Assembly: GCF_043677095.1 (NCBI RefSeq)
Contig: NZ_JBHLJR010000006.1
Location: 124,001-188,000 of the forward strand
Direction of reading: 5' to 3'
Source of the DNA: Natronococcus roseus
Lineage (GTDB): Archaea > Halobacteriota > Halobacteria > Halobacteriales > Natrialbaceae
Length of the DNA: 64,000 nt
In this document: positions 1 through 8,351 of the stretch, one piece after another
How positions within the stretch are numbered: position 1 is the stretch's first letter
Layout: every line of letters starts with the position of its first letter
Program-made: the position numbers and the translations under genes
The notes under the pieces: generated by a model
Database searches by the model: none
Told to the model about the DNA's origin: nothing
Seen by the model: the letters and a program-made list of their open reading frames with translations, nothing else

Positions 1-329
1 GTCCGGACGGCCTCGAGCGCGCCGTAGACGCCCAGCGGTCCGTCGAAGATCCCGCCCTCGGGGACCGAGTCGAGGTGGCTGCCCGTTGCGACCGGGGCAG
101 CCTCGGGATCGGCGTTCTCGGGAAACCAGGTCGCAGCAACGTTGCCGACGGCGTCGACCGAGACCTCGAGTCCCGCGTCCGTACAGCGGTCGACGAACCG
201 ATCCCGTGCCTCCCGGTTGGCCTCGGTTCCCGCGAGAACGGTCCGGCCCCGTCCACTCTCGGCGTCGGTCGCGCCGAACGCGGCGTTCTCCTCGATATCC
301 CTGCGGAGTCGCTGCCGATTAACGTCCAT
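1..329 (-). CDS. M20-family Zn amidohydrolase (carbamoylase/allantoate type), partial
   Basis: N-terminal 109 codons of a gene that runs off the left edge of the window; ATG start at 329. Residues read on the minus strand include an N-terminal helix (MDVNRQRLRRDIEENAAFG) and the metal-site block GSHLDSVPEGG followed by FDGPLGVYGALEAV. In the amidase/hydantoinase/carbamoylase branch of peptidase family M20 this block holds the first zinc ligands (His and Asp). Family members hydrolyse N-carbamoyl amino acids, allantoate or ureidoglycolate, releasing ammonia and CO2, so a link to the urea metabolism seen later in the window is possible but inferred. The substrate cannot be set from the fragment. 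The gene is divergent from the dUTPase-like gene starting 90 bases away. Confidence 0.85.
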   Translation of the reverse strand, partial: MDVNRQRLRRDIEENAAFGATDAESGRGRTVLAGTEANREARDRFVDRCTDAGLEVSVDAVGNVAATWFPENADPEAAPVATGSHLDSVPEGGIFDGPLGVYGALEAVR

Positions 330-418
330 GCGTCGCCGTTCCGACCGACGGTACGATACCGTTTCGCTCTCTCCGGGCGGCACATTTTTTGCCGCTCGGG
401 ACCGTCGGTTCGACCGAT

Positions 419-889
419 ATGAGCGACGACCACCCGATCGCCGACGCCGTCGACAACCTCGTGTACGAACCGGTACAAGTCCACGACCGCGGGATCGACC
501 TGACGGTGAGCGCGATCTACGAGGTCGCCGCCCCGGGAAGCCTCGACTTCGGCGGCGACGAACTGGCAGACGCCGACCTCGAGCCGGTCGAAACCAGCCG
601 GCGCGACCCCGACGACGAGTACGGCTGGTGGTCCCTCGAGGGCGGCCGGTACGTCCTCCAGCACAACGAGTTCCTCACCGACCTCGAGGAGCCGCTGCTC
701 CTCCAGCCGAACAACGAGCTGCTCGCCCGCGGAGGGTCTCACCCGACCGTCCAGGTCAGTTCCCACCTCCCGCTGCTCCCGCTTTCGGTTCCCGACGGCG
801 GGATCGAGATCAAGGAGAACGCTCGCGTCTCGACGCTCTCTCCCGTCGGGGGCGGGACACCCGGGAAAAATCGGGCTGAAAGCCAGTAG
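419..889 (+). CDS. dUTPase/dCTP deaminase-superfamily protein (haloarchaeal)
   Basis: 156-residue acidic protein starting at ATG 419. The frame stays open ten codons further up, but the internal start MSDDHPIADAV fits haloarchaeal N-termini and lies about 30 bases after a T-rich element (CATTTTTTGC). The order of motifs matches the trimeric dUTPase/dCTP deaminase fold: GIDLTVSAIYEV near residue 20, GGRYVLQHNEFL near 75, then LLQPNNELLARGGSHPTVQV near 95 and a late GIEIKENARVSTL. In the superfamily these correspond to the strands around the nucleotide pocket. Members remove dUTP or deaminate dCTP. I do not see a clear catalytic Asp/Glu assignment, so it could be a non-catalytic or regulatory paralogue. 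Confidence 0.5.
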   Translation: MSDDHPIADAVDNLVYEPVQVHDRGIDLTVSAIYEVAAPGSLDFGGDELADADLEPVETSRRDPDDEYGWWSLEGGRYVLQHNEFLTDLEEPLLLQPNNELLARGGSHPTVQVSSHLPLLPLSVPDGGIEIKENARVSTLSPVGGGTPGKNRAESQ

Positions 890-993
890 CGCTAGCGGGT
901 CCAGCCCCAGGGACAGCCGGCGGCTGCACCTGCCGTTCGAACTCAGCGGTCAGCTCAGTTCCCTCTCCCTTTCCTTACCGATCGGGGAAAACT

Positions 994-1018
994 GGCCTCG
1001 CTCGAGCGCAGCGAGGCC
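994..1018. other. Hairpin in intergenic gap 890-1142
   Basis: Perfect 9-bp arms GGCCTCGCT (994-1002) and AGCGAGGCC (1010-1018) with a 7-base loop. It lies between two plus-strand genes. No T-run follows, so it is not a clear intrinsic terminator. The rest of the gap shows no gene; AGATACTTACTC near 1110 is a candidate TATA box for the next gene. Confidence 0.5.
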
Positions 1019-1142
1019 GAGCGAATACACAGCCGCGAAACGTGGCTGACCGGGGCCGTCCGACCGCCGCCACGGACCGCCGACGAACACGACGGTGATC
1101 GTGGGCCCGAAGATACTTACTCCGATGGGAGACTCGTCAGCT

Positions 1143-1661
1143 ATGCATCGACGGGGCGTCCTCGCTTCGCTCAGTTCGGCGTCGATCGGTGGCGCCGCGG
1201 TCTGTGTCGCCGCCCTCGGTAACCGGGGCGAGGATGTCCATCTCGGCCGAATCATCCTCACGAACCAGACCCAGCGCGAGCGAACCGCTCACGTCGACGT
1301 TTACCGGGACGACGAGCGTGTCTTCTCGACGACCGAGACGGTCGCGGCGTACGACGACGAAGCGGGAGTCGTCCCGGGGGCGGACGTCGACTGCGGCTGG
1401 CCGGCCGAACCGGGACGGTACCGCGTCGACGTTCGATTCGACGGCCACGAAACGGCGTCGATCCAGGTGTTCGAGACGGAGTCGGCCAGGGACGCCGACG
1501 ACGGTGAACGGCCGGACGACCGCGAAGACGATCGAGCGATCGACTGTTACGCCGCTGTCGCCGACCTGTTGGCGTACGACGAGACGAGGACGTGGTTCGC
1601 GCGGTGTCGGTCGACGACCTCGGACCCGTCGGCGGACGTGTGTCATCTCGAGGCGGAGTGA
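1143..1661 (+). CDS. Secreted hypothetical protein with Tat-like signal
   Basis: 172-residue protein. Start chosen at ATG 1143 because it places the signal MHRRGVLASLSSASIGGAA at the N-terminus: an Arg-Arg pair followed by a hydrophobic stretch, as in haloarchaeal twin-arginine export signals. The frame stays open 16 codons upstream without signal character. The mature part (HLGRIILTNQTQRERTAHV, then GRYRVDVRFDGHETAS) looks like a single Ig/beta-sandwich domain, similar to haloarchaeal extracellular domains of unknown function. Three Cys lie in the last 50 residues and one near the middle, so disulfides are possible. Function unknown; a surface or periplasm-like location is inferred from the signal only. 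Confidence 0.65.
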   Translation: MHRRGVLASLSSASIGGAAVCVAALGNRGEDVHLGRIILTNQTQRERTAHVDVYRDDERVFSTTETVAAYDDEAGVVPGADVDCGWPAEPGRYRVDVRFDGHETASIQVFETESARDADDGERPDDREDDRAIDCYAAVADLLAYDETRTWFARCRSTTSDPSADVCHLEAE

Positions 1662-1784
1662 CTGGAACTCGCCTCGACGGCGAGGGAGTCGGGCGTCAGG
1701 CCCGATCCGCCGGTACCTCCCCACGATCGGATGGACCCAGAGAAGGCGACCGGACGATTCGCGTTCGTTTTCGATACGAGCAGC

Positions 1785-2846
1785 TCAGTCGTCAGCTACC
1801 GGTTGGGCGGTTCCGTTCCGGCCGTTGGAGGGACCGTACCCCTGACCCATGCTGACACGGGAGCGCTCGAGGGTCGGCTCCTCGAGGACGTACTCGTTGC
1901 CGCGCACCCGAACCGTGCCGCCCTCGGCGGGGACCCGTCGCGAGCCCCGAAGGCCGCGAACGAGCCGCCAGAGGGGCCGAACCTGACAGAGCGCGAACCC
2001 GACGGCGATGAGCCCGAAGCCGACCACCATCGCGGCCGTGATCGGTTCGGCCAGCATCGCCGCGCCGAACACCGCCGCAACGATTGGGGTCGCGTAGCTG
2101 ACGAGGCTCGCGTTGGTCGGCCCGACGCCCTCGAGCAGCGCGAAGTACAGCAGGAAGCCGCCGACGGTGGAGACGACGCCGAGGTAGGCGATCGCCGCGA
2201 GCGCCCCGCCGTTCCAGTCGACTCCCGAGAGCGCCTCCGCCGGGTGGACGATGCTGGCGGCGTGAAGGATCGCCGCGCCGACGAGCATCGACCAGGCCTG
2301 CAGCGAGACCAGCGGGAGGGTCCGGGAGAATCGCTGGGTAAGCACGGAGCCGAACGCGAACGTGACGGCCGCGCCGAACAGGAGCGCGATGCCCGCGAAT
2401 CGACCGCCGAGGGACCCACCCGCGACGGCGATGGCGGCGACGCCGACGAATCCGACGAGCAAGCCGAGACCGTCCGTCGCTCGAATCCGGTGGAACGGAA
2501 GGACCGCGAGCGCGATTGCGGGGGTGACGATCGGCGCGAAGCTCAGCACGATCGCCGCGACGCTGCTCGAGACGTAGCGCTGTCCGAGAAACAGCAGGGC
2601 GAAGTGGGCTCCGATCAGGAAAACCCCGGTCGTCAGGACCAGCCAGATGTCGTCACGGCTCCCCGGGCGCAACCGGGCACCGCTCGCGACGACGAGCGCG
2701 AAGAAAATCAGCGCAGCGGTATCGAAACGAAACGCCGCGAACAGGAGCGGCGGCAACGAGTCCAGTCCGACCTCGATCGCGGTAAATCCAGATCCCCACA
2801 CGACAGCTAACAGTCCGAATAGGAGTACATCTCTTGTGTTCGTCAT
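1785..2846 (-). CDS. EamA/DMT-superfamily transporter
   Basis: 353-residue membrane protein with about ten hydrophobic helices in two repeated halves, the layout of drug/metabolite (EamA) exporters. The N-terminus TNTRDVLLFGLLAVVWGSGF is typical, with the second repeat starting near GRFAGIALLFGAAVTFAFG. ATG 2846 is preferred over GTG 2852 because a Shine-Dalgarno-like GAGGTG sits a few bases upstream. The soluble tail after the last helix is longer than usual (about 65 residues, charged). Members export amino acids, nucleosides or drugs; the substrate cannot be told from sequence. It is a single-gene unit, convergent with the secreted protein upstream. Confidence 0.85.
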   Translation of the reverse strand: MTNTRDVLLFGLLAVVWGSGFTAIEVGLDSLPPLLFAAFRFDTAALIFFALVVASGARLRPGSRDDIWLVLTTGVFLIGAHFALLFLGQRYVSSSVAAIVLSFAPIVTPAIALAVLPFHRIRATDGLGLLVGFVGVAAIAVAGGSLGGRFAGIALLFGAAVTFAFGSVLTQRFSRTLPLVSLQAWSMLVGAAILHAASIVHPAEALSGVDWNGGALAAIAYLGVVSTVGGFLLYFALLEGVGPTNASLVSYATPIVAAVFGAAMLAEPITAAMVVGFGLIAVGFALCQVRPLWRLVRGLRGSRRVPAEGGTVRVRGNEYVLEEPTLERSRVSMGQGYGPSNGRNGTAQPVADD

Positions 2847-3015
2847 TTGCACCTCGCGCCCACCCGCAGGAAAGGCGACGTCTTAGGTACGTAATGCTAA
2901 AGTAAAGGATTTTTGAGAACCGTGATATCACGCCCCACCGGGGCGCACGCGGGTGACGATTTCGTCTCCCGACCTCGCCCGGCGTCTCGTGGCCCGAACC
3001 CCGTTCCTCGGGCCG

Positions 3016-4590
3016 CTACTCCGCGGCGTCCTCCTCGCGCTCGCGGAGCTTGAACTTCTGGACCTTCCCGGTGGTCGTCCGGGGAAGTTCCTCGACGAAC
3101 TCGACTTCGCGAGGGTGTTTGTACTCCGCGAGGTTCGTCAGACAGTACTCCCTGATCCCGTCGGGTTCGACGTCGGCATCGGGAACGGGGACGACGTACG
3201 CCTTCACAGTCTCGCCGCGGCGCTCGTCTGGAATCCCGACGACCGCGGCGTCGGCGACCGCCTCGTGCTCGAACAGCAACTCTTCGACCTCCCGCGGGTA
3301 GACGTTGTAGCCGCCCGTGACGATCATGTGTTTCTCGCGGTCGACGACGTAGAAGAAGTCGTCCTCGTCGCGGTAGCCGAGATCGCCCGTGTGGAACCAC
3401 CGCTTGCCGTCGCTTTCGGTGAACGCCCTCTCGTCGGCCTCGGGGAGGCCGTAGTAGCCCTTCATCACGTTCGGCCCGGAGACGACGATTTCGCCGGCGA
3501 TCTCGTCGATATCCGTCTTCGCTTCGTCGACGGGCCCCTCGGCGATCGGGGCGAGTTCCTCGAAGTTCCCGTCGACGACTCGAGCCTCTACCCTAGGAAC
3601 GGTCCGCCCGATACTGCCGACGCGTCGCCCGTCGACGGGACTGTTGAAGTGGGTAATCGGGCTGGTCTCGGTCAGTCCGTACCCCTCGTAGAGCTGCACG
3701 TCGTACAGCTCTTCGAACCGACGGAGGACTTCGACGGGGATGCCCGAGCCGCCGACACCACAGAGCCGCAGCGAGGAGAGATCGAACGACTCGGCGTCGG
3801 GCTGGTTGATGACGTCGTTGTACATCGCCGGCACGCCGTGCATCAGCGTCAGCTCCTGGTCCTCGACGATCGAGACGGCCTCCTGGGCGTCCCACTCCGG
3901 CACCGCGTAGTAGGTACCGCCCCCGAACAGCGTCGCGTTCATCACGACGGTCATCCCGTAGATATGGAACAGCGGAAGGACGCCGAGCTGTTTGTCGTCC
4001 GGGCGGATCCCCTCCGGAATGAGTTCGTTGGCCATCCGGGTGTTGGACTCGAGGTTGCGGTGGGTGAGCTGGACGCCCTTGGGACGGCCCGTCGTCCCGC
4101 TGGTGTAGGGCTGGACGGCGACGTCGTCGTCGTCACGCTCGACGACGTCCGGTGTGCCGGGCTCGAGGAACTCCTCGAAAGGCGTCGCGCCGTCTGCCTC
4201 GCCGCCGACTGCGACGACGTGTTCGACGTCGGTCTCGTCGCGGACCTCCTCGACGAACGGAACGAGATCGGCCAGCGTAACGACGACCGTCGCTCCGCTG
4301 TCGGCGAGCAGGTGACCGATCTCGCGGGCCTTGTACTGGGGGTTCATCGGGACGACGACCCCGGCTGCCCGCAGCGTGCCGTGGAAGGCGATGACGAACG
4401 GCGGCACGTTCGGCAGGTAGATCGCGACCCGGTCGTCCTCGCCGATTCCGCGTGCCTCGAGCGCGGCGGCGAAGGCGCCGGTCTGACCCCAAAACTCCTC
4501 GTAGCTCGTCTCGCTCCCCTGGAACCCGATCGCAGCGTTCTCGCCATGCTGGCGGACGGTCTTCGCGACGTGATTGACAAGATTTGCCAT
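3016..4590 (-). CDS. Long-chain acyl-CoA ligase (AMP-forming)
   Basis: 524-residue adenylate-forming enzyme that activates a carboxylic acid with ATP to an acyl-adenylate and then to the CoA thioester. Visible core motifs: the P-loop YTSGTTGRPKGV near 165, LPLFHIYGM near 215, GYGLTETSPITHF near 315, HTGDLGYRDEDDFFYVVDR near 400, and the C-terminal catalytic lysine in PRTTTGKVQKFKLRE close to the end. The start at ATG 4590 (MANLVNHVAKTVRQHGE) fits the family; the frame stays open upstream but lacks conserved sequence. Chain-length preference is not readable. It may feed acyl-CoA to the carboxylase genes at 12.7-17.5 kb. It is divergent from the universal stress protein gene. Confidence 0.9.
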   Translation of the reverse strand: MANLVNHVAKTVRQHGENAAIGFQGSETSYEEFWGQTGAFAAALEARGIGEDDRVAIYLPNVPPFVIAFHGTLRAAGVVVPMNPQYKAREIGHLLADSGATVVVTLADLVPFVEEVRDETDVEHVVAVGGEADGATPFEEFLEPGTPDVVERDDDDVAVQPYTSGTTGRPKGVQLTHRNLESNTRMANELIPEGIRPDDKQLGVLPLFHIYGMTVVMNATLFGGGTYYAVPEWDAQEAVSIVEDQELTLMHGVPAMYNDVINQPDAESFDLSSLRLCGVGGSGIPVEVLRRFEELYDVQLYEGYGLTETSPITHFNSPVDGRRVGSIGRTVPRVEARVVDGNFEELAPIAEGPVDEAKTDIDEIAGEIVVSGPNVMKGYYGLPEADERAFTESDGKRWFHTGDLGYRDEDDFFYVVDREKHMIVTGGYNVYPREVEELLFEHEAVADAAVVGIPDERRGETVKAYVVPVPDADVEPDGIREYCLTNLAEYKHPREVEFVEELPRTTTGKVQKFKLREREEDAAE

Positions 4591-4723
4591 GTTCCACGAC
4601 AACGTCTTCGCGTACGATGAAAAGCGTTCACACTGTTCGAGACGTTCGGTGAATCGGCTACCGGAAATAACGCCTGCCGACGGACGAGTCGGTACTACCG
4701 GCCGCCGGCACGGGCTATTTATC

Positions 4724-4732
4724 CCCGCCACG
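4724..4732 (+). promoter_or_regulatory. TATA box of the Usp gene
   Basis: GCTATTTATC lies 16-24 bases before the ATG at 4748, in an otherwise GC-rich leader, giving a nearly leaderless mRNA. Confidence 0.5.
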
Positions 4733-4747
4733 CTAACCTTCGGTCCG

Positions 4748-5362
4748 ATGTACCAGAACGTCCTCGTGCCGACGGACGGGAGCGACGGGACCCGACGAGC
4801 GATCACGCACGCGCTGACGATCGCGGACCGCTTCGACGCGACGGTCCACGCGCTGTCGGTCGTTCCCGAGGGGCCGCTCGGTACCCTCGAGGATCGGGCG
4901 GACGTAACCGCGGGCGCACGACGAGCGGTCGAACGGGTCGAGACCGAAGCCGTCCGCGACGGAGTCGCGGTCACGACCGCGGTCGAAAGCGGCGTTCCCC
5001 ACGAGGAGATCCTCGACTACATCGACGAGGCGGGGATCGACATGGTCGTCATGGGAACGCAGGGACGGACGGGACTCGACCGCGTGCTGGTCGGGAGCGT
5101 CGCCGAGCGGGTCGTCCGGCTGTCGGACGTTCCGGTCGTCAGCGTTCGGCTCACCGACGAGATCGAGATCGAAGCGCCCGAGGCGGCCGAGCGCATCGCC
5201 CGCACGAAGGCGACCGACGAGGGGTACGCCGAGCTCTCGCTTCGGGAACAACCCTACCGGACCAGCGGAACCTGGACGGTTACGCTCGAGACCGACCGTG
5301 GACTCGTCGCGATCGACGTCGACGCGGTTACGGGAACGGCTCGAATAGCAGAAACGGAGTAA
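4748..5362 (+). CDS. Universal stress protein with C-terminal extension
   Basis: 204 residues. The first ~140 form a UspA domain: MYQNVLVPTDGSDGTRRAI at the start and the nucleotide-binding signature VVMGTQGRTGLDRVLVGSVA near residue 100, ending PVVSV. Usp proteins of this type bind ATP and act in stress survival. The remaining ~60 residues are not part of a standard Usp domain. They read TSGTWTVTLETDRGLVAIDV followed by DAVTGTARI, which resembles the last strand pattern of PepSY-like units (a strand, then VDAxTGxV). That similarity is by eye. ATG 4748 is chosen because it starts the conserved domain just after a TATA box. Single gene. Confidence 0.85.
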   Translation: MYQNVLVPTDGSDGTRRAITHALTIADRFDATVHALSVVPEGPLGTLEDRADVTAGARRAVERVETEAVRDGVAVTTAVESGVPHEEILDYIDEAGIDMVVMGTQGRTGLDRVLVGSVAERVVRLSDVPVVSVRLTDEIEIEAPEAAERIARTKATDEGYAELSLREQPYRTSGTWTVTLETDRGLVAIDVDAVTGTARIAETE

Positions 5363-5390
5363 CAGACACCACCCTTTCGTTCTCGAGTCC

Positions 5391-6038
5391 CTACTCCGAG
5401 AACGGACCGAACGACGGTTTGTAGTTCGTCCCAACCAGCAGCGCGAACGCCGCGGTGGCGATCGTCCCGACCGCCAGTCCGGGGATCGCGATCGCGCCGA
5501 TGACGGCCGCGAGCGCGAAACTCGTCGCGGCGGCGTTGACGGCGGCGTAGACGCCGATCGCCGAGGACAGTAGCAGGCTCGCGCTCGTGACGGCGAGGAC
5601 GGTCTCGCGGCGCTCGAGCCAGCCGCCGACGTCGGTGTTGGCGTCGGCCTCGCCGTCGGCGCCGGGCAACTCGAGGTACGGGCGGAACAGCTCGAGCGTC
5701 TCGGTCGGGCGGACGATCCCGCGGGACTTGTTGTACTCGATGATCCCCTCCGAGTCGAGTTTCGGGAGGTGGGACTGGTACAGCGGGATGTAGACGCGCT
5801 GGCGCTCCGTCGAGTTCAGCTCCGCGACGGTCGTGTCGTTTTCTATGGCGGCGACGTACTCGGCGACGTCGCGCATCCTGACCGGTTCGTCGTGCTCGAG
5901 GAGGTAGCGGATCGCGTCACGACGGCGGTTCGTCTGGAGAATGTGGAAGACGTCGTCGTCGTCGAGCGACACCGTCTCCGCGCTCGAGTCTTGCCCGTCG
6001 TCGGCGGAACGCGGTAGGTGGTCTGTTTGGAGGGACAT
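5391..6038 (-). CDS. DUF7344-like winged-helix membrane protein
   Basis: 215 residues from ATG 6038; an in-frame GTG at 6047 is an alternative. Residues ~28-110 form a winged-helix domain: DDVFHILQTNRRRDAIRYLL, then RQRVYIPLYQSHLPKLDSEG and IIEYNKSRGIV, the pattern of the haloarchaeal DUF7344 family. The C-terminal third holds two hydrophobic helices (ETVLAVTSASLLLSSAIGVY and a second ending ALLVGTN), so the DNA-binding part is tethered to the membrane. Such proteins are presumed transcription regulators; the target is unknown. A TATA-like AAGATTATG about 30-40 bases upstream supports the start. Convergent with the Usp gene. Confidence 0.75.
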   Translation of the reverse strand: MSLQTDHLPRSADDGQDSSAETVSLDDDDVFHILQTNRRRDAIRYLLEHDEPVRMRDVAEYVAAIENDTTVAELNSTERQRVYIPLYQSHLPKLDSEGIIEYNKSRGIVRPTETLELFRPYLELPGADGEADANTDVGGWLERRETVLAVTSASLLLSSAIGVYAAVNAAATSFALAAVIGAIAIPGLAVGTIATAAFALLVGTNYKPSFGPFSE

Positions 6039-6275
6039 CGTCTGCACTCAAACGCAGCAATCAACGACACATAATCTTTTTCTTCCTTCGCCTAGGCTGA
6101 AATACTGTTTATTTCTTACTAAATGTTGTCTGAAGTTCCGCCGATCCCCAAAAATAGTCATCGCCAACCGATTCGGGAAACCGTCGTACCGAGGGCCGAT
6201 GCGGTCGATGCGGCTCCGGGACCGACGAACATGTTCGGAGCCATCCGTTTGGTTGCTCGGCCCGTCGTCTCGGGT

Positions 6276-6677
6276 ATGACAACGGAGACGACCGCTGCGG
6301 TCGACCAGCAGGCGCGAACGACGACCGTCGACGTTCGGTGTACGGGCCACGTCCGAGACGCCGTCGGCGACCACGACCTCGAGTTCACCTTCGAGGGGAC
6401 GACCCTGCGGGAGTTCCTCGAGGCGTTCTTCGAGGAGTACGACGTCGAGGAGCTGCTCATCGCCGAGACCGAAGCCGACGCGACGGCCAGGGGCTGGGCG
6501 CCGGTTCCCGACGAGCTCCCCGGAACGTGGCGGAAGAACCCCGAGGGCGACCAGACCCGTCCCTACGCTCGCGTCTGTATCAACGGGCGGTTCAACGAGC
6601 ACTTCGAGGGGTTCGAGACCGAACTCGAGGAGAGTGACCGGGTAGCGCTGATCTATCCGTTCATGTTCTGTTGCTGA
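6276..6677 (+). CDS. MoaD/ThiS-like beta-grasp protein ending in Cys-Cys
   Basis: 133 residues from ATG 6276. After a 15-residue lead the protein reads TTTVDVRCTGHVRDAVG, then LEFTFEGTTLREFLEAFFEE, a strand-helix pattern of small sulfur-carrier (MoaD/ThiS/SAMP) proteins, and closes with ARVCINGRFNEHFEGFETEL and ESDRVALIYPFMFCC. In true carriers the chain ends in Gly-Gly, which is adenylated and thiocarboxylated. Here the terminal pair is Cys-Cys, with about 45 extra residues in the middle. It therefore cannot be charged in the usual way; a sulfur- or metal-handling role is a guess. Its stop is 96 bases from the stop of the convergent radical SAM partner gene. Confidence 0.6.
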   Translation: MTTETTAAVDQQARTTTVDVRCTGHVRDAVGDHDLEFTFEGTTLREFLEAFFEEYDVEELLIAETEADATARGWAPVPDELPGTWRKNPEGDQTRPYARVCINGRFNEHFEGFETELEESDRVALIYPFMFCC

Positions 6678-6773
6678 GTCGCGCCGTCGTTCATACGGTT
6701 TACTGTAAGTCATTTCCGGCGCAACCGCGACCTGGGCGGCGATTGTGCCGGTAAATCGTTACAGCAATCCGCA

Positions 6774-7100
6774 TCAGCGCTCGCGCGCTCGAGGCGTTCC
6801 CTCGGTCTCCTCGTAGACGCGGGGCTCCGTCCCGTCTCCGGGAGCTCGACTCCCGTCATCGGGTTCGTTCTCTCGCGACGAGTACCGCTCGACGTCGTCT
6901 GCCGGACAGACCCACACCTCGACGGCGTACCAGCCGAACAGCCGCGAGGCGTGCTCGTGGGCCGTCTCGCCGTCAGCTGCGACCACGCTACCCGCGTAGG
7001 TCAGCGGATCGGACGCCTCGTCTCGAACGAACACCTCCCAGCGGGGGCTCGACCCCAAAGACTGGCCGTCGACCCTCGAGCGCACCGTCTTCTCGACCAT
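6774..7100 (-). CDS. Htur_1727-like small partner of a radical SAM enzyme (PaaB-like)
   Basis: 108 residues from ATG 7100 (MVEKTVRSRVDGQSLG); the longer open frame upstream overlaps the radical SAM promoter and start and is rejected. The core SPRWEVFVRDEASDPLTYAG, ending FGWYAVEVWVCPADDVERYS, matches what I recall of the haloarchaeal Htur_1727 family, listed as a candidate RiPP precursor partnered with a radical SAM enzyme. By eye it also follows the PaaB pattern (WEVFVR, xGSVxAxD, helix, VWVxPAD). The last ~35 residues are hydrophilic and look disordered. It is divergent from the radical SAM gene, with 117 bases between starts. Whether it is a modified substrate or an accessory subunit is open. 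Confidence 0.7.
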   Translation of the reverse strand: MVEKTVRSRVDGQSLGSSPRWEVFVRDEASDPLTYAGSVVAADGETAHEHASRLFGWYAVEVWVCPADDVERYSSRENEPDDGSRAPGDGTEPRVYEETEGTPRARER

Positions 7101-7217
7101 ACGGACGTCGAGTCGACGCCTCCCCGAAGTCGGTTGTGGCGAACATCTTCCCGCCCGTTCCCGGGCCTCGAGAACGCGAGGTCCGGTTTTGTCCCCGCCG
7201 CGACCAGTTTCGAACCG

Positions 7218-8312
7218 ATGTACCACGTCGATACGTCCGAGCAACCGGTCGTGCTCATCTGGGAGGTCACCCAGGCCTGCGGCCTCTCCTGTGACCACTG
7301 CCGGGCCGACGCCCAGCCCGACCGTCACCCTGACGAGCTCTCGACCGCGGAGGGGAAACGGCTGCTCGAGGACGCGGCCGCGTTCGGGGAGGGACAGCTC
7401 GTGGTCCTCTCGGGCGGGGATCCGCTCGTCCGGGACGATATCGCGGAGCTGGTGGCCTACGGCGACGGACTGGGACTACGGATGACGATGACGCCAAGCG
7501 GAACCCGTTCGCTGTCGACCGAGCGGATCGAGGCCCTCGCCGACGCGGGGCTCAAGCGGATCGCCGTCAGTCTCGACGGGGCCGCCGCCGAGAGCCACGA
7601 CGCCTTCCGCGGAGAGACGGGCAGTTTCGCCGAGACGATCCGAGCCGTCGAGGACGCGCGAGACGCCGGGATCCCCGTCCAGGTCAACACGACCGTCTGC
7701 CGGGAGACCGTCGGCGAACTCCCCGCGATCCGTTCGCTGGTGAGCGAGCTCGGCGCCGTCCTGTGGAGCGTGTTCTTCCTGGTCCCGATCGGTCGCGGGC
7801 GGGTCCTCGAGGCGATCGACCCCGCCGAGGCCGACGCCGTGATGCGGTGGCTCGCGGCCGTCGCCGATGAGGAGCCGTTCGGGCTCAAGACCACCGAGGC
7901 GCCCCACTACCGTCGCGTGGTCGCCCAGCGCAGCGCGAACGAGGCGTCGGACGCGGGCGGGGACGGGAGCAAAGGTGGCCGAACCGGGGTTATCGCGGGC
8001 GACGGCTTCGCGTTCGTCAGCCACACGGGCGAGGTCTACCCCTCGGGCTTTCTCCCGCAGTCGGTCGGCTCAGTCCGTGAACAGCCCGTCCACGAGCTGT
8101 ACCGCGAGGCACCCCTGTTCCGCGAGCTCCGGGATCGGGACGCCCTCGAGGGGAAGTGCGGCGCCTGCCCCTACCGGACGATCTGCGGCGGGAGCCGCTC
8201 GCGGGCGTACGCCCACACCGGAGACCCCCTCGCGAGCGACCCGCTCTGTCCGTACGTTCCACCGGGGTACGACGGCCCCCTCCCGTGGGAATCCTCGAGC
8301 CCTACTGCGTGA
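7218..8312 (+). CDS. Radical SAM/SPASM enzyme (TIGR04053-like)
   Basis: 364 residues. The radical SAM 4Fe-4S ligands are Cys21, Cys25 and Cys28 in TQACGLSCDHCRADA, followed by the SAM-binding GGDPL block (VVLSGGDPLVRDD). The C-terminal SPASM region has clustered cysteines (GKCGACPYRTICGGSRSRAY and SDPLCPY) for auxiliary Fe-S clusters. Enzymes with this architecture modify peptides or act in heme d1/pyrroloquinoline-type cofactor synthesis. From memory the closest named family is TIGR04053, whose members sit next to Htur_1727-type proteins, exactly as here. Substrate unknown. ATG 7218 is chosen because MYHVDTSEQPVVLIWEVTQ is the family-type start. The GlpA-like gene follows after 39 bases. Confidence 0.85.
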   Translation: MYHVDTSEQPVVLIWEVTQACGLSCDHCRADAQPDRHPDELSTAEGKRLLEDAAAFGEGQLVVLSGGDPLVRDDIAELVAYGDGLGLRMTMTPSGTRSLSTERIEALADAGLKRIAVSLDGAAAESHDAFRGETGSFAETIRAVEDARDAGIPVQVNTTVCRETVGELPAIRSLVSELGAVLWSVFFLVPIGRGRVLEAIDPAEADAVMRWLAAVADEEPFGLKTTEAPHYRRVVAQRSANEASDAGGDGSKGGRTGVIAGDGFAFVSHTGEVYPSGFLPQSVGSVREQPVHELYREAPLFRELRDRDALEGKCGACPYRTICGGSRSRAYAHTGDPLASDPLCPYVPPGYDGPLPWESSSPTA

Positions 8313-8351
8313 GGTGAAAGGCATGTCCCTCCGCGGTCCCTGGGACGGAAC

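Noticed and set aside
7101..7328. Longer N-terminus for the radical SAM partner protein
   Set aside because: It would overlap the radical SAM gene start and its promoter; MVEKTVRSRV is the family-type start.
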